This document shows positions 34,004 through 41,822 of a stretch of 64,000 bases of DNA, piece by piece. The first letter of the stretch is position 1. The number at the start of each line of letters is the position of its first letter. The DNA lies in the NCBI GenBank assembly GCA_019117495.1, contig DWZP01000025.1, positions 1 through 64,000 on the forward strand. Reading direction: 5' to 3'. The DNA comes from Fusicatenibacter_A intestinipullorum (lineage in GTDB: Bacteria; Bacillota; Negativicutes; Acidaminococcales; Acidaminococcaceae). The position numbers and the translations under genes are program-made. The notes beneath the pieces were generated by a model, which was not told where the DNA came from, ran no database searches, and was given only the letters and a program-made list of their open reading frames with translations.

Positions 34004-34080
34004 TGGTGATCCCGGGCAGATTCGAACTGCCGACCCTTCGCTTAGGAGGCGAATGCTCTATCCAACTGAGCTACGGAACC
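34004..34080 (-). tRNA. tRNA-Arg (anticodon CCT), hybrid across an island junction
   Basis: A complete 77-base cloverleaf on the minus strand with encoded CCA: anticodon stem TTCGC/GCGAA, loop CTCCTAA, T arm GGCAG-TTCGAAT-CTGCC. The acceptor stem GGTTCCG/CGGGATC pairs only with two G-U wobbles, consistent with the 3' half having come with the integrated element. It reads AGG codons. Confidence 0.95.
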
Positions 34081-34125
34081 GAATATTAACTTATTAAGTG
34101 TATCACAGTTTTAAGCATCGGGCAA

Positions 34126-34431
34126 TTATAAATTATCCATTGCTCCGGGAGGCATACTCCACTCTACCCTTACATCGGTATTGAACCATAATCTGCCAAG
34201 GCAGTTTTTAAAGTTTTCCAAACTGTCAAGCGGCATTAAAGTTTTGGTAACAAACTGACGGATAGTTTCGCCCTCAGGCAAATCAAGCGTTAAGGGTTTG
34301 CTTAAAAATTCTTCTACCCTTGCTTTAGCTTCCGGAACATCCAGCACGACATTGGCGGTTTTGGTTTCCGGGTCATATTCTACATAACCATAATGAGCAT
34401 GGTGGTTTAACGTAACAGTAAATTTTTCCAT
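34126..34431 (-). CDS. Small conserved-looking protein of unknown function
   Basis: 101 residues with no signal peptide or membrane segment. It opens MEKFTVTLNHHAHYGYVEYD, alternating as beta strands, then a charged helix (EAKARVEEFLSKPL), and ends MPPGAMDNL. GGAGG lies 8 bases before the ATG and base composition matches core genes, so it is likely real. I recognise no family. It lies 45 bases upstream of tRNA-Arg on the same strand, outside the island repeats. Confidence 0.65.
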   Translation of the reverse strand: MEKFTVTLNHHAHYGYVEYDPETKTANVVLDVPEAKARVEEFLSKPLTLDLPEGETIRQFVTKTLMPLDSLENFKNCLGRLWFNTDVRVEWSMPPGAMDNL

Positions 34432-34591
34432 AATATACCTCCGTTCTGTATATTATAGCAATTTATCGCTTATTCTACAATAGGGCACTTTAATTAAAGG
34501 CTGTTTACAGGCGAATTTTGCAGCATACTGCCTTTAACAGATATTTTTACGACATTTCACAAAAATTTTAATGTTAGCAATCTCTAACAAT

Positions 34592-34632
34592 TAATAATTA
34601 TTATTGACAACTTGTTAGTGCTGTGTTAAAAT
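34592..34632 (+). promoter_or_regulatory. Rubrerythrin promoter with upstream palindrome
   Basis: TTGACA (34604), 17 bases, TAAAAT (34627). A perfect 12-bp palindrome TAATAATTATTA (34592-34603) abuts the -35 box and faintly resembles a PerR-type site. The remaining upstream ~150 bases hold no gene. Confidence 0.65.
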
Positions 34633-34702
34633 CATTACAGTAAGCGGTTAGAACGAACCGCCATGATAATTTTAAAATTTGTACTTTATGGAGGAATGAA
34701 TA

Positions 34703-35248
34703 ATGAAAAAATGGGTTTGCCAAGTTTGTGGCTATGTTTATGAAGGTGAAGCTGCTCCGGAATACTGCCCGCAGTGCAAAGCTCCGGCTTCCAAATTTGT
34801 AGAAATGAAAGGCGAAATGACCTGGGCTGCTGAACATTTTGTTGGCGTAGCTAAAGACGTTCCCGAAGATATTAAAGAAGACCTGCGCGCTAACTTCAAC
34901 GGCGAATGCAGCGAAGTAGGCATGTACCTCGCTATGAGCCGTGTTGCTTTCCGTGAAGGTTATCCGGAAATCGGCCTGTACTGGGAAAAAGCTGCTTTTG
35001 AAGAAGCAGAACATGCTGCTAAATTTGCTGAACTGCTCGGCGAAGTTGTTACCGACAGCACCAAAAAGAACCTTGAAATGCGTGTAGAAGCTGAAAACGG
35101 CGCAACCGCAGGCAAAACCGACCTTGCAAAACGCGCTAAAGAACTCGGCCTTGACGCTATCCATGACACCGTTCATGAAATGGCTCGTGACGAAGCCCGC
35201 CATGGCAGAGCATTTGCCGGCCTGCTCGCTCGTTACTTCAACAAATAA
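34703..35248 (+). CDS. Reverse rubrerythrin
   Basis: Oxygen/peroxide reductase of anaerobes in which the rubredoxin domain is N-terminal. CQVCGYVYEG and CPQCKAP (residues ~6-30) give the FeS4 site. The ferritin-like diiron domain follows (~50-180) with ExxH-type motifs NGECSEVGMYL, FEEAEHAAKF and ARDEARHGRAF. GGAGGAATG precedes the ATG. A strong sigma-70 promoter and a terminator make it an independent, probably highly expressed stress gene. Confidence 0.92.
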   Translation: MKKWVCQVCGYVYEGEAAPEYCPQCKAPASKFVEMKGEMTWAAEHFVGVAKDVPEDIKEDLRANFNGECSEVGMYLAMSRVAFREGYPEIGLYWEKAAFEEAEHAAKFAELLGEVVTDSTKKNLEMRVEAENGATAGKTDLAKRAKELGLDAIHDTVHEMARDEARHGRAFAGLLARYFNK

Positions 35249-35278
35249 TTAAATAGTTGTTTAAGCAATAAGCAAAAG

Positions 35279-35314
35279 AAACTCCTGTTATCCACGGATA
35301 GCAGGAGTTTTTAT
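35279..35314. terminator. Terminator after rubrerythrin
   Basis: CTCCTGTTATCC / GGATAGCAGGAG followed by TTTTTATTTT, between converging genes. Confidence 0.88.
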
Positions 35315-35323
35315 TTTGCCGTT

Positions 35324-35875
35324 TTAATACGGATAATAGTTGATGACCATAAATTTTACTTTAATCTTGCCGTCGTTAATATACGTATGGTTAACGGAAG
35401 AATTAAATACCAGAGAATCACCGGCATGAAGCTCATAGACGGCGGTATCTGTTTTAAGCGTCAGTGAGCCTTCGATAACATAAATATATTCCTGCGCCCT
35501 TGGCGAATGAGCGATTGAAGCATTGGCGCTTTCTGCGTCAAGTTCGCAGTAAAACAGTTCAAAATTGCGTTCCGGCGCAGTGGAAAAATAACAGTGAACG
35601 CGGTATACGCCCGTTTCGTCACTTTGCTCTGCCGTGTCGCTTCTGCGCACAACGGTGCCATCTGGCTCTTTAACTTCCATCAGGCGTGTGTACGGCACGT
35701 TCAGCCCGTTGGCAATTTTCCAGATAGTGTTAATAGTAGGGTTGCTGCCCCCTTTTTCAATATCCGACAAAATCGCTTTGCTGATGCCGGAAAGTTTTGC
35801 CAGCTGCCCCAGCGTCAGGCTGCGTTCCGTCCGCAGTTTATTTAAGTTAAACGCGATAATTTTCCCTAAGTCCAT
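35324..35875 (-). CDS. XRE-type HTH regulator with C-terminal cupin
   Basis: 183 residues. The helix-turn-helix spans ~10-65 (LTLGQLAKLSGISKAILSDIEKG), and a small cupin sensor covers ~110-180 (HSPRAQEYIYVIEGSLTLKT, YELHAGDSLVFNSSVNHTYIN). Such proteins usually repress nearby metabolic genes in response to a small ligand. AAAGGTGG precedes the ATG. It lies 17 bases downstream of the M48 protease gene on the same strand, but its targets cannot be read from the sequence. Confidence 0.87.
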   Translation of the reverse strand: MDLGKIIAFNLNKLRTERSLTLGQLAKLSGISKAILSDIEKGGSNPTINTIWKIANGLNVPYTRLMEVKEPDGTVVRRSDTAEQSDETGVYRVHCYFSTAPERNFELFYCELDAESANASIAHSPRAQEYIYVIEGSLTLKTDTAVYELHAGDSLVFNSSVNHTYINDGKIKVKFMVINYYPY

Positions 35876-35892
35876 AAATCCACCTTTAACGT

Positions 35893-36981
35893 TTAATCTT
35901 TATCCTTATCGGCCTTAGCGGCATCGTTGGCATTGGCTACCGGCGCCCATTCGCGCAAAAGCTGGGCACAGCCGTTGGCGTAGCTGCCTGCATCACCAAA
36001 GCCTGCGGCATAGGCATCCTGGTTATATACGGTTAAAAGCTGAACGTCTTCATAGTACAGTGTTGCGCTGCTGCCGTTGTCGTACACAATAAAACGGTAC
36101 GGGTCAACAGGGCCGCGCTGACGCGCTACATACAGCGAACCTGCCAGCATATAGGCGCGGTATTCCGGCTTGTCGTTGCCCACGGTCTGGGTAATGTTAA
36201 AAGTCCAGTCACCTTCGTGTACGGTTGCCGTGCCGTCTTCATGCACCGTAATATCGGGATGAGGGTCTAACTTTTTAATCTGCTTCATTACGCGTTTCAG
36301 GCGTTCTTCCGGTTCAGGATGGCTACTGAACAGGCCATAGCCCGGATTGCCTTTTTCTTTGGCCAAATCTTCCAGTTTATTAATGGTAAGCACCATGCTG
36401 TACGGATTGTAACCTGCCTTAACGCACAAGTTAAACCCTTCCTTATCGGCGCCGCGTTCATCGGTGCGGCTGTAACCTGCTGCCAGCGCCTGCGAGGCGA
36501 GCCCTGTAAGCCCCATATCGCCCTTGGTGGCAACAGCCAGCAAAAGGGTCGTTAAAAGCTGTTTTTCAATCTGGTGTACGGTATGTTTTTCAACAATATG
36601 GCTTACTTCGTGCCCTAAAACGCCTGCCAGTTCAGAATCGCTCGGCATGTAATCAATAAGCCCTTTAAACACATATACAAACCCGCCGGGGCAGGCCAGT
36701 GCGTTAACTTCGTCGCAGTTAAGCACCTTAAAGGTATATTCCAAATCCTGACGGTCGCTTACAGCTACAAGGCTTTGCCCAATGCGGTTCACACGTTCCT
36801 GCAGTTCGTAATCCTGCACAACGCCGTACTGCGCTTCCAGCGCCATGGCGGTTTCGCGCCCCATCTCAATTTCCTGCTGCTTGCTTATAATGCCGGCTTC
36901 TGCCGGAAAAGCAGTGCCAAGCAGTAAATAAAAGGCAAACAGCAAACCGGCAAATAACTTAAAAATGTTTTTTAATGCCAT
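35893..36981 (-). CDS. Exported M48-family metalloprotease
   Basis: Periplasmic zinc peptidase of the BepA/LoiP type. A signal peptide occupies residues ~1-28 (ending FPAEA). The active site is LGHEVSHIVEKH (HExxH) near residue 125, with the third ligand in DERGADKEGF. The C-terminal third, beyond ~250, is unassigned. A likely role is quality control of outer-membrane or exported proteins, which fits a diderm. GGGGAG precedes the ATG. The CoA-transferase gene ends just upstream, suggesting cotranscription without functional linkage. Confidence 0.85.
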   Translation of the reverse strand: MALKNIFKLFAGLLFAFYLLLGTAFPAEAGIISKQQEIEMGRETAMALEAQYGVVQDYELQERVNRIGQSLVAVSDRQDLEYTFKVLNCDEVNALACPGGFVYVFKGLIDYMPSDSELAGVLGHEVSHIVEKHTVHQIEKQLLTTLLLAVATKGDMGLTGLASQALAAGYSRTDERGADKEGFNLCVKAGYNPYSMVLTINKLEDLAKEKGNPGYGLFSSHPEPEERLKRVMKQIKKLDPHPDITVHEDGTATVHEGDWTFNITQTVGNDKPEYRAYMLAGSLYVARQRGPVDPYRFIVYDNGSSATLYYEDVQLLTVYNQDAYAAGFGDAGSYANGCAQLLREWAPVANANDAAKADKDKD

Positions 36982-38139
36982 TTATATCTCCCCTTTTTCG
37001 TGCATGGCAGCAATTTCTTCTTTGGTATAGCCCGCGCTTTCCAGCACTTCCTGCGTATGCTCGCCCAAATAAGGCGCGCGTTTGCGGATAGTGCCCGGTG
37101 TGTCAGACAGCTTCGCCGCAGATTTTACATAAGTATAATTTCCGAAATCTTCTTTTTTTGTTACAAGCATTTGCGACTGTTCCGTCGTCAAGCTGCTGTC
37201 CAAAGCCTCCTGCAAGGTGCGGATTGGCGTTACGCAAAACTCGTCTTTACCGATAAGTTCCAGCCACTCGGCCTGAGTTTTACCTGCAAAAGCATCTGCC
37301 AGTTTCTCTTTTATTTCTGCCGAATGGGCAAAATCAAACTGGCGGCTTTCAAGCTCCGGCAGGTCAATCAGTCTGCACATTTTCTGCCAGAATTTAGGCT
37401 CAATAGTGCCGATGCTTAAATAACGGCCGTCCTTTGTTTTGTATACGCTGTAATAATGCGATGCCGTACGCCCGAAAGAAGGCATGCCGGTTTCGCGGCA
37501 GCCGATGACGCTGCTGATTGCCGTAATTTCCGCATTGATTGCCGAGCTGTACAAATCAACGTTTACAAGCTGCCCTTTGCCGGTGCGCTCGCGGGCATAC
37601 AGTGCCATCAAAATACCGCTGATGGCGTTTAAACTGCCGCCAAGTGCCGCCACCTGCACCGAAGGCACGCTTATATCCGTTCCGTCTTCCGGTGCTGCCA
37701 CGCCTGCAAGCCCTATAACATTAAGGTCATGCGAAGGCATGTGTTTATATTTTCCTTCCGGCCCGAAACCGGTAATGGAACAATAAATAAGCCGCGGGTT
37801 AATTTTGCTTACGCTTTCGTAATCAAGCCCCAGCATTTTTAAATATCCGGGGCGGAAACCTTCCAGAAATACGTCTGCCTCTTTTAAAAGGCGCAGCAAA
37901 ACTTCACGCCCGGCAGGCGTTTTTAAATTTACGGTAATGCCGCGCTTGTTGCGGTTCAGCATTAAATGCCAGTAACTCATGCCGGGTTCTTTAGCCGGCG
38001 TAAAGCCGCGCGTAACATCGCCCTTTACATCTTCAACCTTAATTACGTCCGCGCCGAAATCGCCCAGAACCATGCCGCAGTATTGCCCCGGCAGCCATTT
38101 GCTGAAATCAATTATTTTTATTCCTTCCAAAGCCTGCAT
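36982..38139 (-). CDS. CaiB/BaiF-type (class III) CoA-transferase
   Basis: Transfers CoA between carboxylic acids in the cytoplasm. Family motifs are GIKIIDFSKWLPGQYCG, ADVIKVEDVKGDVTRGF, the RNKRGITVNLKTPAGRE segment and the catalytic-Asp region GQLVNVDLYSSA. AAGGGG lies 8 bases before the ATG at 38139. It is followed immediately by the M48 gene and divergent from thiW. Substrates are unknown; fermentative organic acids or carnitine-like compounds are handled by relatives. Confidence 0.87.
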   Translation of the reverse strand: MQALEGIKIIDFSKWLPGQYCGMVLGDFGADVIKVEDVKGDVTRGFTPAKEPGMSYWHLMLNRNKRGITVNLKTPAGREVLLRLLKEADVFLEGFRPGYLKMLGLDYESVSKINPRLIYCSITGFGPEGKYKHMPSHDLNVIGLAGVAAPEDGTDISVPSVQVAALGGSLNAISGILMALYARERTGKGQLVNVDLYSSAINAEITAISSVIGCRETGMPSFGRTASHYYSVYKTKDGRYLSIGTIEPKFWQKMCRLIDLPELESRQFDFAHSAEIKEKLADAFAGKTQAEWLELIGKDEFCVTPIRTLQEALDSSLTTEQSQMLVTKKEDFGNYTYVKSAAKLSDTPGTIRKRAPYLGEHTQEVLESAGYTKEEIAAMHEKGEI

Positions 38140-38214
38140 AATTACTACCCCTTTGTACAACAAACAATTAATATGCTATATACTTCTACGCCATACGGTG
38201 TTTTCCTTTTTATC

Positions 38215-38243
38215 TTGCGGCAGATATTACAAACATGTATAAT
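38215..38243 (+). promoter_or_regulatory. Predicted promoter of thiW
   Basis: TTGCGG, 17 bases, TATAAT. No TPP riboswitch is visible in the 60-base leader. Confidence 0.55.
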
Positions 38244-38304
38244 ATTATTGTATGAATTATTATAAAAAATATTTTTGTCATTTTCATGTTCCGGAGTGAT
38301 TTTT

Positions 38305-38811
38305 ATGAATATCCATAAATTAACGCTGGCGGCACTGCTTGTTGCCATAGGCACTTTAAGCGCGCATCTGGTTTATATACCGGCAGGCGCTTCCAAATGC
38401 TTTCCGGTTCAGCATGCTATAAATGTACTCTGCGCAGTTATTTTAGGGCCTAAAGAAGCTGTTTCCGTTGCTTTTGTTATTTCCTGCCTGCGTAATATGG
38501 CAGGCACAGGCTCGCTTTTGGCATTTCCCGGCAGCATGATTGGCGCCTTTTTAGCCGGACTCGCCTACCGCCGTTGGCATAACACCGGCGCGGCCATGCT
38601 TGGCGAAATTTTCGGCACCGGCATTTTAGGCGGACTGGCAGCATGGGTTATTGCCTGGGCAATATTAAACAGCAAGGCAGCAGCCTGGTTCTTTGTGCCG
38701 CCGTTTTTAATCAGCACCATGGGCGGCAGCATAATTGCGGGTCTGCTCATTAAAAGCGGCATTCTTACTCATCTTATGCCGGCTTCATTTTCCGGCAGGG
38801 CAGGTAAATAA
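38305..38811 (+). CDS. thiW: ThiW-type ECF transporter S component
   Basis: A 168-residue, roughly six-segment inner-membrane protein that binds a thiamine precursor, probably the thiazole moiety, for an energy-coupling-factor transporter. Typical ThiW sequence includes VYIPAGASKCFPVQHAINV and MAGTGSLLAFPGSMIGAFLAG. CCGGAG precedes the ATG at 38305; an earlier in-frame start at 38275 is not supported. The ECF ATPases and T component are not in this window. The next gene begins on its stop codon. Confidence 0.85.
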   Translation: MNIHKLTLAALLVAIGTLSAHLVYIPAGASKCFPVQHAINVLCAVILGPKEAVSVAFVISCLRNMAGTGSLLAFPGSMIGAFLAGLAYRRWHNTGAAMLGEIFGTGILGGLAAWVIAWAILNSKAAAWFFVPPFLISTMGGSIIAGLLIKSGILTHLMPASFSGRAGK

Positions 38812-39077
38812 TGGATTTTAATCTTGATAATTTTCTTTCGCAAATTTTATATGTTTTAAGCGGCTTTTTATTCGGCATTTTCGCATCGCGCTACAGCGTG
38901 CTGTCCTGGCGCACCATCCGCGCGCGCGGCATTTTTGCGTCGCTTTTGCAGGTATGTATTCTGCTCATCGCGTTTATTGCTTTTCCGCTGCTTTTTTCTA
39001 CCCGTACGGTAATGGGCAGCTTTGTATATTACGCTGTTTTGCTTTTCTTTTTCAGCAAGGGTTACAACAAGAGGTGA
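38811..39077 (+). CDS. Small membrane protein of unknown function
   Basis: 88 residues with three hydrophobic stretches (ILYVLSGFLFGIFASRY, LLQVCILLIAFIAFPLLF, VYYAVLLFFF) and a basic C terminus. Its ATG shares a base with the thiW stop, so translation is coupled. The ArsR-type gene starts 5 bases after its stop, making a three-gene run. No family recognised. Confidence 0.65.
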   Translation: MDFNLDNFLSQILYVLSGFLFGIFASRYSVLSWRTIRARGIFASLLQVCILLIAFIAFPLLFSTRTVMGSFVYYAVLLFFFSKGYNKR

Positions 39078-39081
39078 AATT

Positions 39082-39420
39082 ATGAACGAAAATACTGAAG
39101 GTAAACTGCATAATTTAAAACTGGATGTGCCCATTGCAGAAAAATTTGTACAACCCATGGCCGATACTTTTAAAGTTCTGGGTGACCCTACGCGTATCCG
39201 TATTCTGGCTTTGCTTGCTGAAAACGAATTATGCGTAACGAATATTGCCGGAACACTGGAAATGACGCAGTCCGCAATCTCGCACCAGCTGCGCCTTCTG
39301 CGCCACGCAGGGCTGGTTAAATTTACCAAAACCGGCAAGGAAGTTATTTACAGCCTTGACGACAACCACGTTTTAACCCTGTTTGCCCAGGCGCTGGACC
39401 ATATCAAGCACAGGGTATAA
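39082..39420 (+). CDS. ArsR/SmtB-family transcriptional regulator
   Basis: A 112-residue winged-helix protein: LGDPTRIRILALLAENELCVTNIAG then TQSAISHQLRLLRHAGLV and the wing GKEVIYSLDDNHV. ELCV resembles the alpha-3 cysteine position of ArsR sensors, but a second cysteine is not evident, so metal sensing is uncertain. GAGGTG precedes the ATG at 39082. It ends the thiW run; its target is unknown. Confidence 0.87.
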   Translation: MNENTEGKLHNLKLDVPIAEKFVQPMADTFKVLGDPTRIRILALLAENELCVTNIAGTLEMTQSAISHQLRLLRHAGLVKFTKTGKEVIYSLDDNHVLTLFAQALDHIKHRV

Positions 39421-39432
39421 TGCCATAAACAC

Positions 39433-39465
39433 AAAGAGCGTATGCTTTAGGCACATGCTCTTTTT
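39433..39465. terminator. Terminator between arsR-like and AsmA-like genes
   Basis: The hairpin AAAGAGCGTATGC / GCACATGCTCTTT with T-runs lies between converging genes. Confidence 0.75.
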
Positions 39466-40777
39466 ATTTTACCTGTATTTTTTCACCGTCCGGCGCTGTC
39501 AGCCAGATATCATTAATATGCACGCGCCCCTTAACGATTTCAAACGCATCGCTTGTAACTTCGCCAAGCGGTGTTTTTATTTTTACATCCGTAAATTTCA
39601 GCACTCCATGCCTGTCATTAAATTTGCCGGAAATCTGTTCAAACGGTATCAGGCTGTATGTGCCCGCGCCGCTTGTAAAGCTGCCGTAAGTAAGTACGTT
39701 TTTGGGGTTGCCGTCACTGCGCATTTTTAAATCAAGCTCCACACGGCAGTTAATTTTGCTGGTTTTGGCAGCAATGGACGCCATTAAATCATGCCCAAGC
39801 GCATCAATGCTGTAACCGCGCGTATCTACATCATAAGCTCCGGTTGCTTCCACCGTGCCGCCGTAAATGCCGCCTGTTACATTGCTGAAATCAATTTTGC
39901 CGTCTTTATAAAAGAAATCGCCATTAACTTTGTAAAAACGCAGTGCCGGTATATTAAGCTGTAAAAATTCAATTCTGCCGTCGATAGAAGGCCCGGAAAG
40001 CGGCCCCGTTGCATGCCCGTAAACACTGGCGGTATCTTTAACCTTGCCAAGCCCCAGCGATTCCGGCACAACATTTTTCATGGAAATATACAAATCGCAC
40101 TGCGGCTGCCCGCCGTTAAGCAACAGTTTGCCGCTTATGCCCAGTTCGTCGCCAATCATCATGCCGCCAAAACCGGCTGCGGTAATTTTAAGCGCCGCCT
40201 CCTGCGGATTAACCGTGCGCACGGCAGCGTTAACACCGCTTAAAACAAAATAACGGTGCCTGTAACTGGCAGTAATAGTGCAGTCATTAATTTTTATACT
40301 GCTTTGCGGCAGATTTTCTGGCAAATTTATATGCAGCCCTTTATGACGCTTTTTGGTTTCCTGTCCTGCGTCCTTCTTTTTTTCCGGCAAAAAAGCCGGG
40401 CGCATATCTTTATTGAAGCGGATGGCTATTACAGGGTGGTTAAGTTCCGCTTCTTCCAGGCTGTTTAAATTTATGCTGCCGGTAACAACATCCCACGGTT
40501 TAACTTTAAAACGCCCGTCCGGCACAAATACTACCGGTTCGCCTTCAGCGTCCAGCCATTTAAGCCCGCGGAAGCCAACATTGCCCCACATATCGGCCGT
40601 AATGCTTTCAACGGCAACGCTGCCTTCAAGCGTTTTCTGCCGCGCCATTTCGGCGTTAAAAATTTCGGCCGCATGTTCACCCGCAAGGCGGCACAGCCAG
40701 AAATATACACCGGTTACAACAAGCGCAGCCACAATAATGCCAATATACAGTTTAGGATGGTAAAATTTTTTAAGCAT
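39464..40777 (-). CDS. AsmA/TamB-like envelope protein
   Basis: 437 residues with one N-terminal membrane anchor (YIGIIVAALVVTGVYFWLC), then long beta-rich repeats (PVVFVPDGRFKVKPWDVVTG, LPQSSIKINDCTITA, GGTVEATGAYDVDTRGYSI), as in AsmA/TamB proteins that bridge the periplasm and carry phospholipid toward the outer membrane. It is shorter than TamB. GAGGTAAGT precedes the ATG. It is monocistronic. The assignment rests on architecture and repeat style rather than a strict motif. Confidence 0.7.
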   Translation of the reverse strand: MLKKFYHPKLYIGIIVAALVVTGVYFWLCRLAGEHAAEIFNAEMARQKTLEGSVAVESITADMWGNVGFRGLKWLDAEGEPVVFVPDGRFKVKPWDVVTGSINLNSLEEAELNHPVIAIRFNKDMRPAFLPEKKKDAGQETKKRHKGLHINLPENLPQSSIKINDCTITASYRHRYFVLSGVNAAVRTVNPQEAALKITAAGFGGMMIGDELGISGKLLLNGGQPQCDLYISMKNVVPESLGLGKVKDTASVYGHATGPLSGPSIDGRIEFLQLNIPALRFYKVNGDFFYKDGKIDFSNVTGGIYGGTVEATGAYDVDTRGYSIDALGHDLMASIAAKTSKINCRVELDLKMRSDGNPKNVLTYGSFTSGAGTYSLIPFEQISGKFNDRHGVLKFTDVKIKTPLGEVTSDAFEIVKGRVHINDIWLTAPDGEKIQVK

Positions 40778-40848
40778 ACTTACCTCAATCAGTTTCCCTG
40801 ATTACAGTATAAGGTATTTGCGCCGGTTAGTAAAATTTTTAAACAAAA

Positions 40849-40892
40849 AACGGGCCTGTATTTTAGCATTACTGCCTAAACAGAGCCCGTTT
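40849..40892 (-). terminator. Terminator of pdxK
   Basis: AAACGGGC(CTGT) / (ACAG)AGCCCGTTT stem with a T-run on the minus strand, just after the pdxK stop. Confidence 0.75.
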
Positions 40893-40909
40893 AAATTATT
40901 TATTTTTAA

Positions 40910-41710
40910 TTATTTCTTCCATTTGCAGTGGTCGGTTGCGCCGCTGAACTGGTTCAGGCGGAAGGAATTTTTAAGTGCCACCGTAATAAATTCCTTGGCT
41001 TCTGCCAAAGCGTCCTTAACGCTCAGGCCTTTGGCAAGCCCTGCGGTAATGGCTGCCGAAAAAGTGCAGCCTGCGCCGTGGTTAAAGCAGCCGGGAATTT
41101 TCTTTTCGGTATTAACAACATAGTTTTTGCCGTCATACAGTACATCTACCGCTTCATCGCTGTTATTGCGCGAGCCGCTTTTAATAACAACATAGCCTGC
41201 GCCCATTTCCTGAATGCGCGCCGCTGCTTCTTTAATTTCGTCAAGCGTTTCCACCTTATCCATACCGGCAATATACGCCGCTTCCAGAGTATTCGGCGTA
41301 ATAACGTCGGCACGGCTTACCAGCACTTCTTTAATGGCTTTGGCTGCTTCCGGCACCATAATTGCGTCAATGCCCTTGCACACCATTACCGGGTCAATAA
41401 CAACGTTCTTCAAACTGTATTTATCAATGGTATCGGCCACCAGCTGCACCAGCTCCGCACTGCCGAGCATGCCTGTTTTCATGGCGTCAACGCCGATGCC
41501 TTCCACAATGGTTTTTATCTGTTTTTCAATAACATCCATGCCGATTGGGTACATCTCGTGGTCCCAGTTAAGCGGGTTCTGCGCCACAATAACCGTCAGC
41601 GCCGTCATGCCGTACACACCCATGGCGGTAAATGTTTTTAAATCTGCTTCCATGCCTGCGCCGCCGCTTGTATCGCTGCCGGCAATGGTCATAGCCTTAT
41701 GTAATGCCAT
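40910..41710 (-). CDS. pdxK: Pyridoxine/pyridoxal kinase, Bacillus PdxK (ThiD-like) type
   Basis: Phosphorylates B6 vitamers with ATP. It is a ribokinase-fold protein close to the ThiD-like PdxK of Bacillus: ALTIAGSD-type start (AMTIAGSDTSGGAGMEADLK), VYGMTALTVIVAQNPLNW, GVDAMKTGML, NVVIDPVMVCKG, the anion hole HGAGCTFSAA and the tail LNQFSGAT. ThiD (HMP kinase) is the alternative. Divergence from a MocR/PdxR-type regulator supports the B6 role. GGGGGC precedes the ATG. Confidence 0.8.
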   Translation of the reverse strand: MALHKAMTIAGSDTSGGAGMEADLKTFTAMGVYGMTALTVIVAQNPLNWDHEMYPIGMDVIEKQIKTIVEGIGVDAMKTGMLGSAELVQLVADTIDKYSLKNVVIDPVMVCKGIDAIMVPEAAKAIKEVLVSRADVITPNTLEAAYIAGMDKVETLDEIKEAAARIQEMGAGYVVIKSGSRNNSDEAVDVLYDGKNYVVNTEKKIPGCFNHGAGCTFSAAITAGLAKGLSVKDALAEAKEFITVALKNSFRLNQFSGATDHCKWKK

Positions 41711-41822
41711 TTTAAAGCCCCCTGTAATACAAAAAATTTATGTTTTTAACACAGATATTATGATATACTAAAACTGTTATTAAAAAAATATCCAGAATTT
41801 CCAATTTTAAAGGGGACAGTTT

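Larger units (their letters stand above)
30757..34048. mobile_element. Small genomic island in tRNA-Arg(CCT), bounded by 50-bp direct repeats
   Basis: The 50-base direct repeats at 30757-30806 and 33999-34048 (47 of 50 identical) comprise the tRNA 3' half from the anticodon loop through CCA plus a few bases. Identity stops exactly at the 5' edge of the 7-base anticodon loop, a common crossover site of tyrosine recombinases. The 3.2-kb interior is markedly AT-rich, unlike its flanks, and holds one three-gene operon with no recombinase. It may move in trans or be a decayed element. The neighbours outside (potABCD, rubrerythrin) look like core genome. Confidence 0.85.

Noticed and set aside
38164..38304. 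Search for a TPP riboswitch before thiW
   Set aside because: The leader is short and AT-rich and has none of the THI-box conserved segments.
40910..41710. Naming this gene thiD
   Set aside because: Motifs and the C-terminal tail fit the Bacillus ThiD-like PdxK better, and the divergent MocR-type regulator supports B6 metabolism; thiD stays an alternative.
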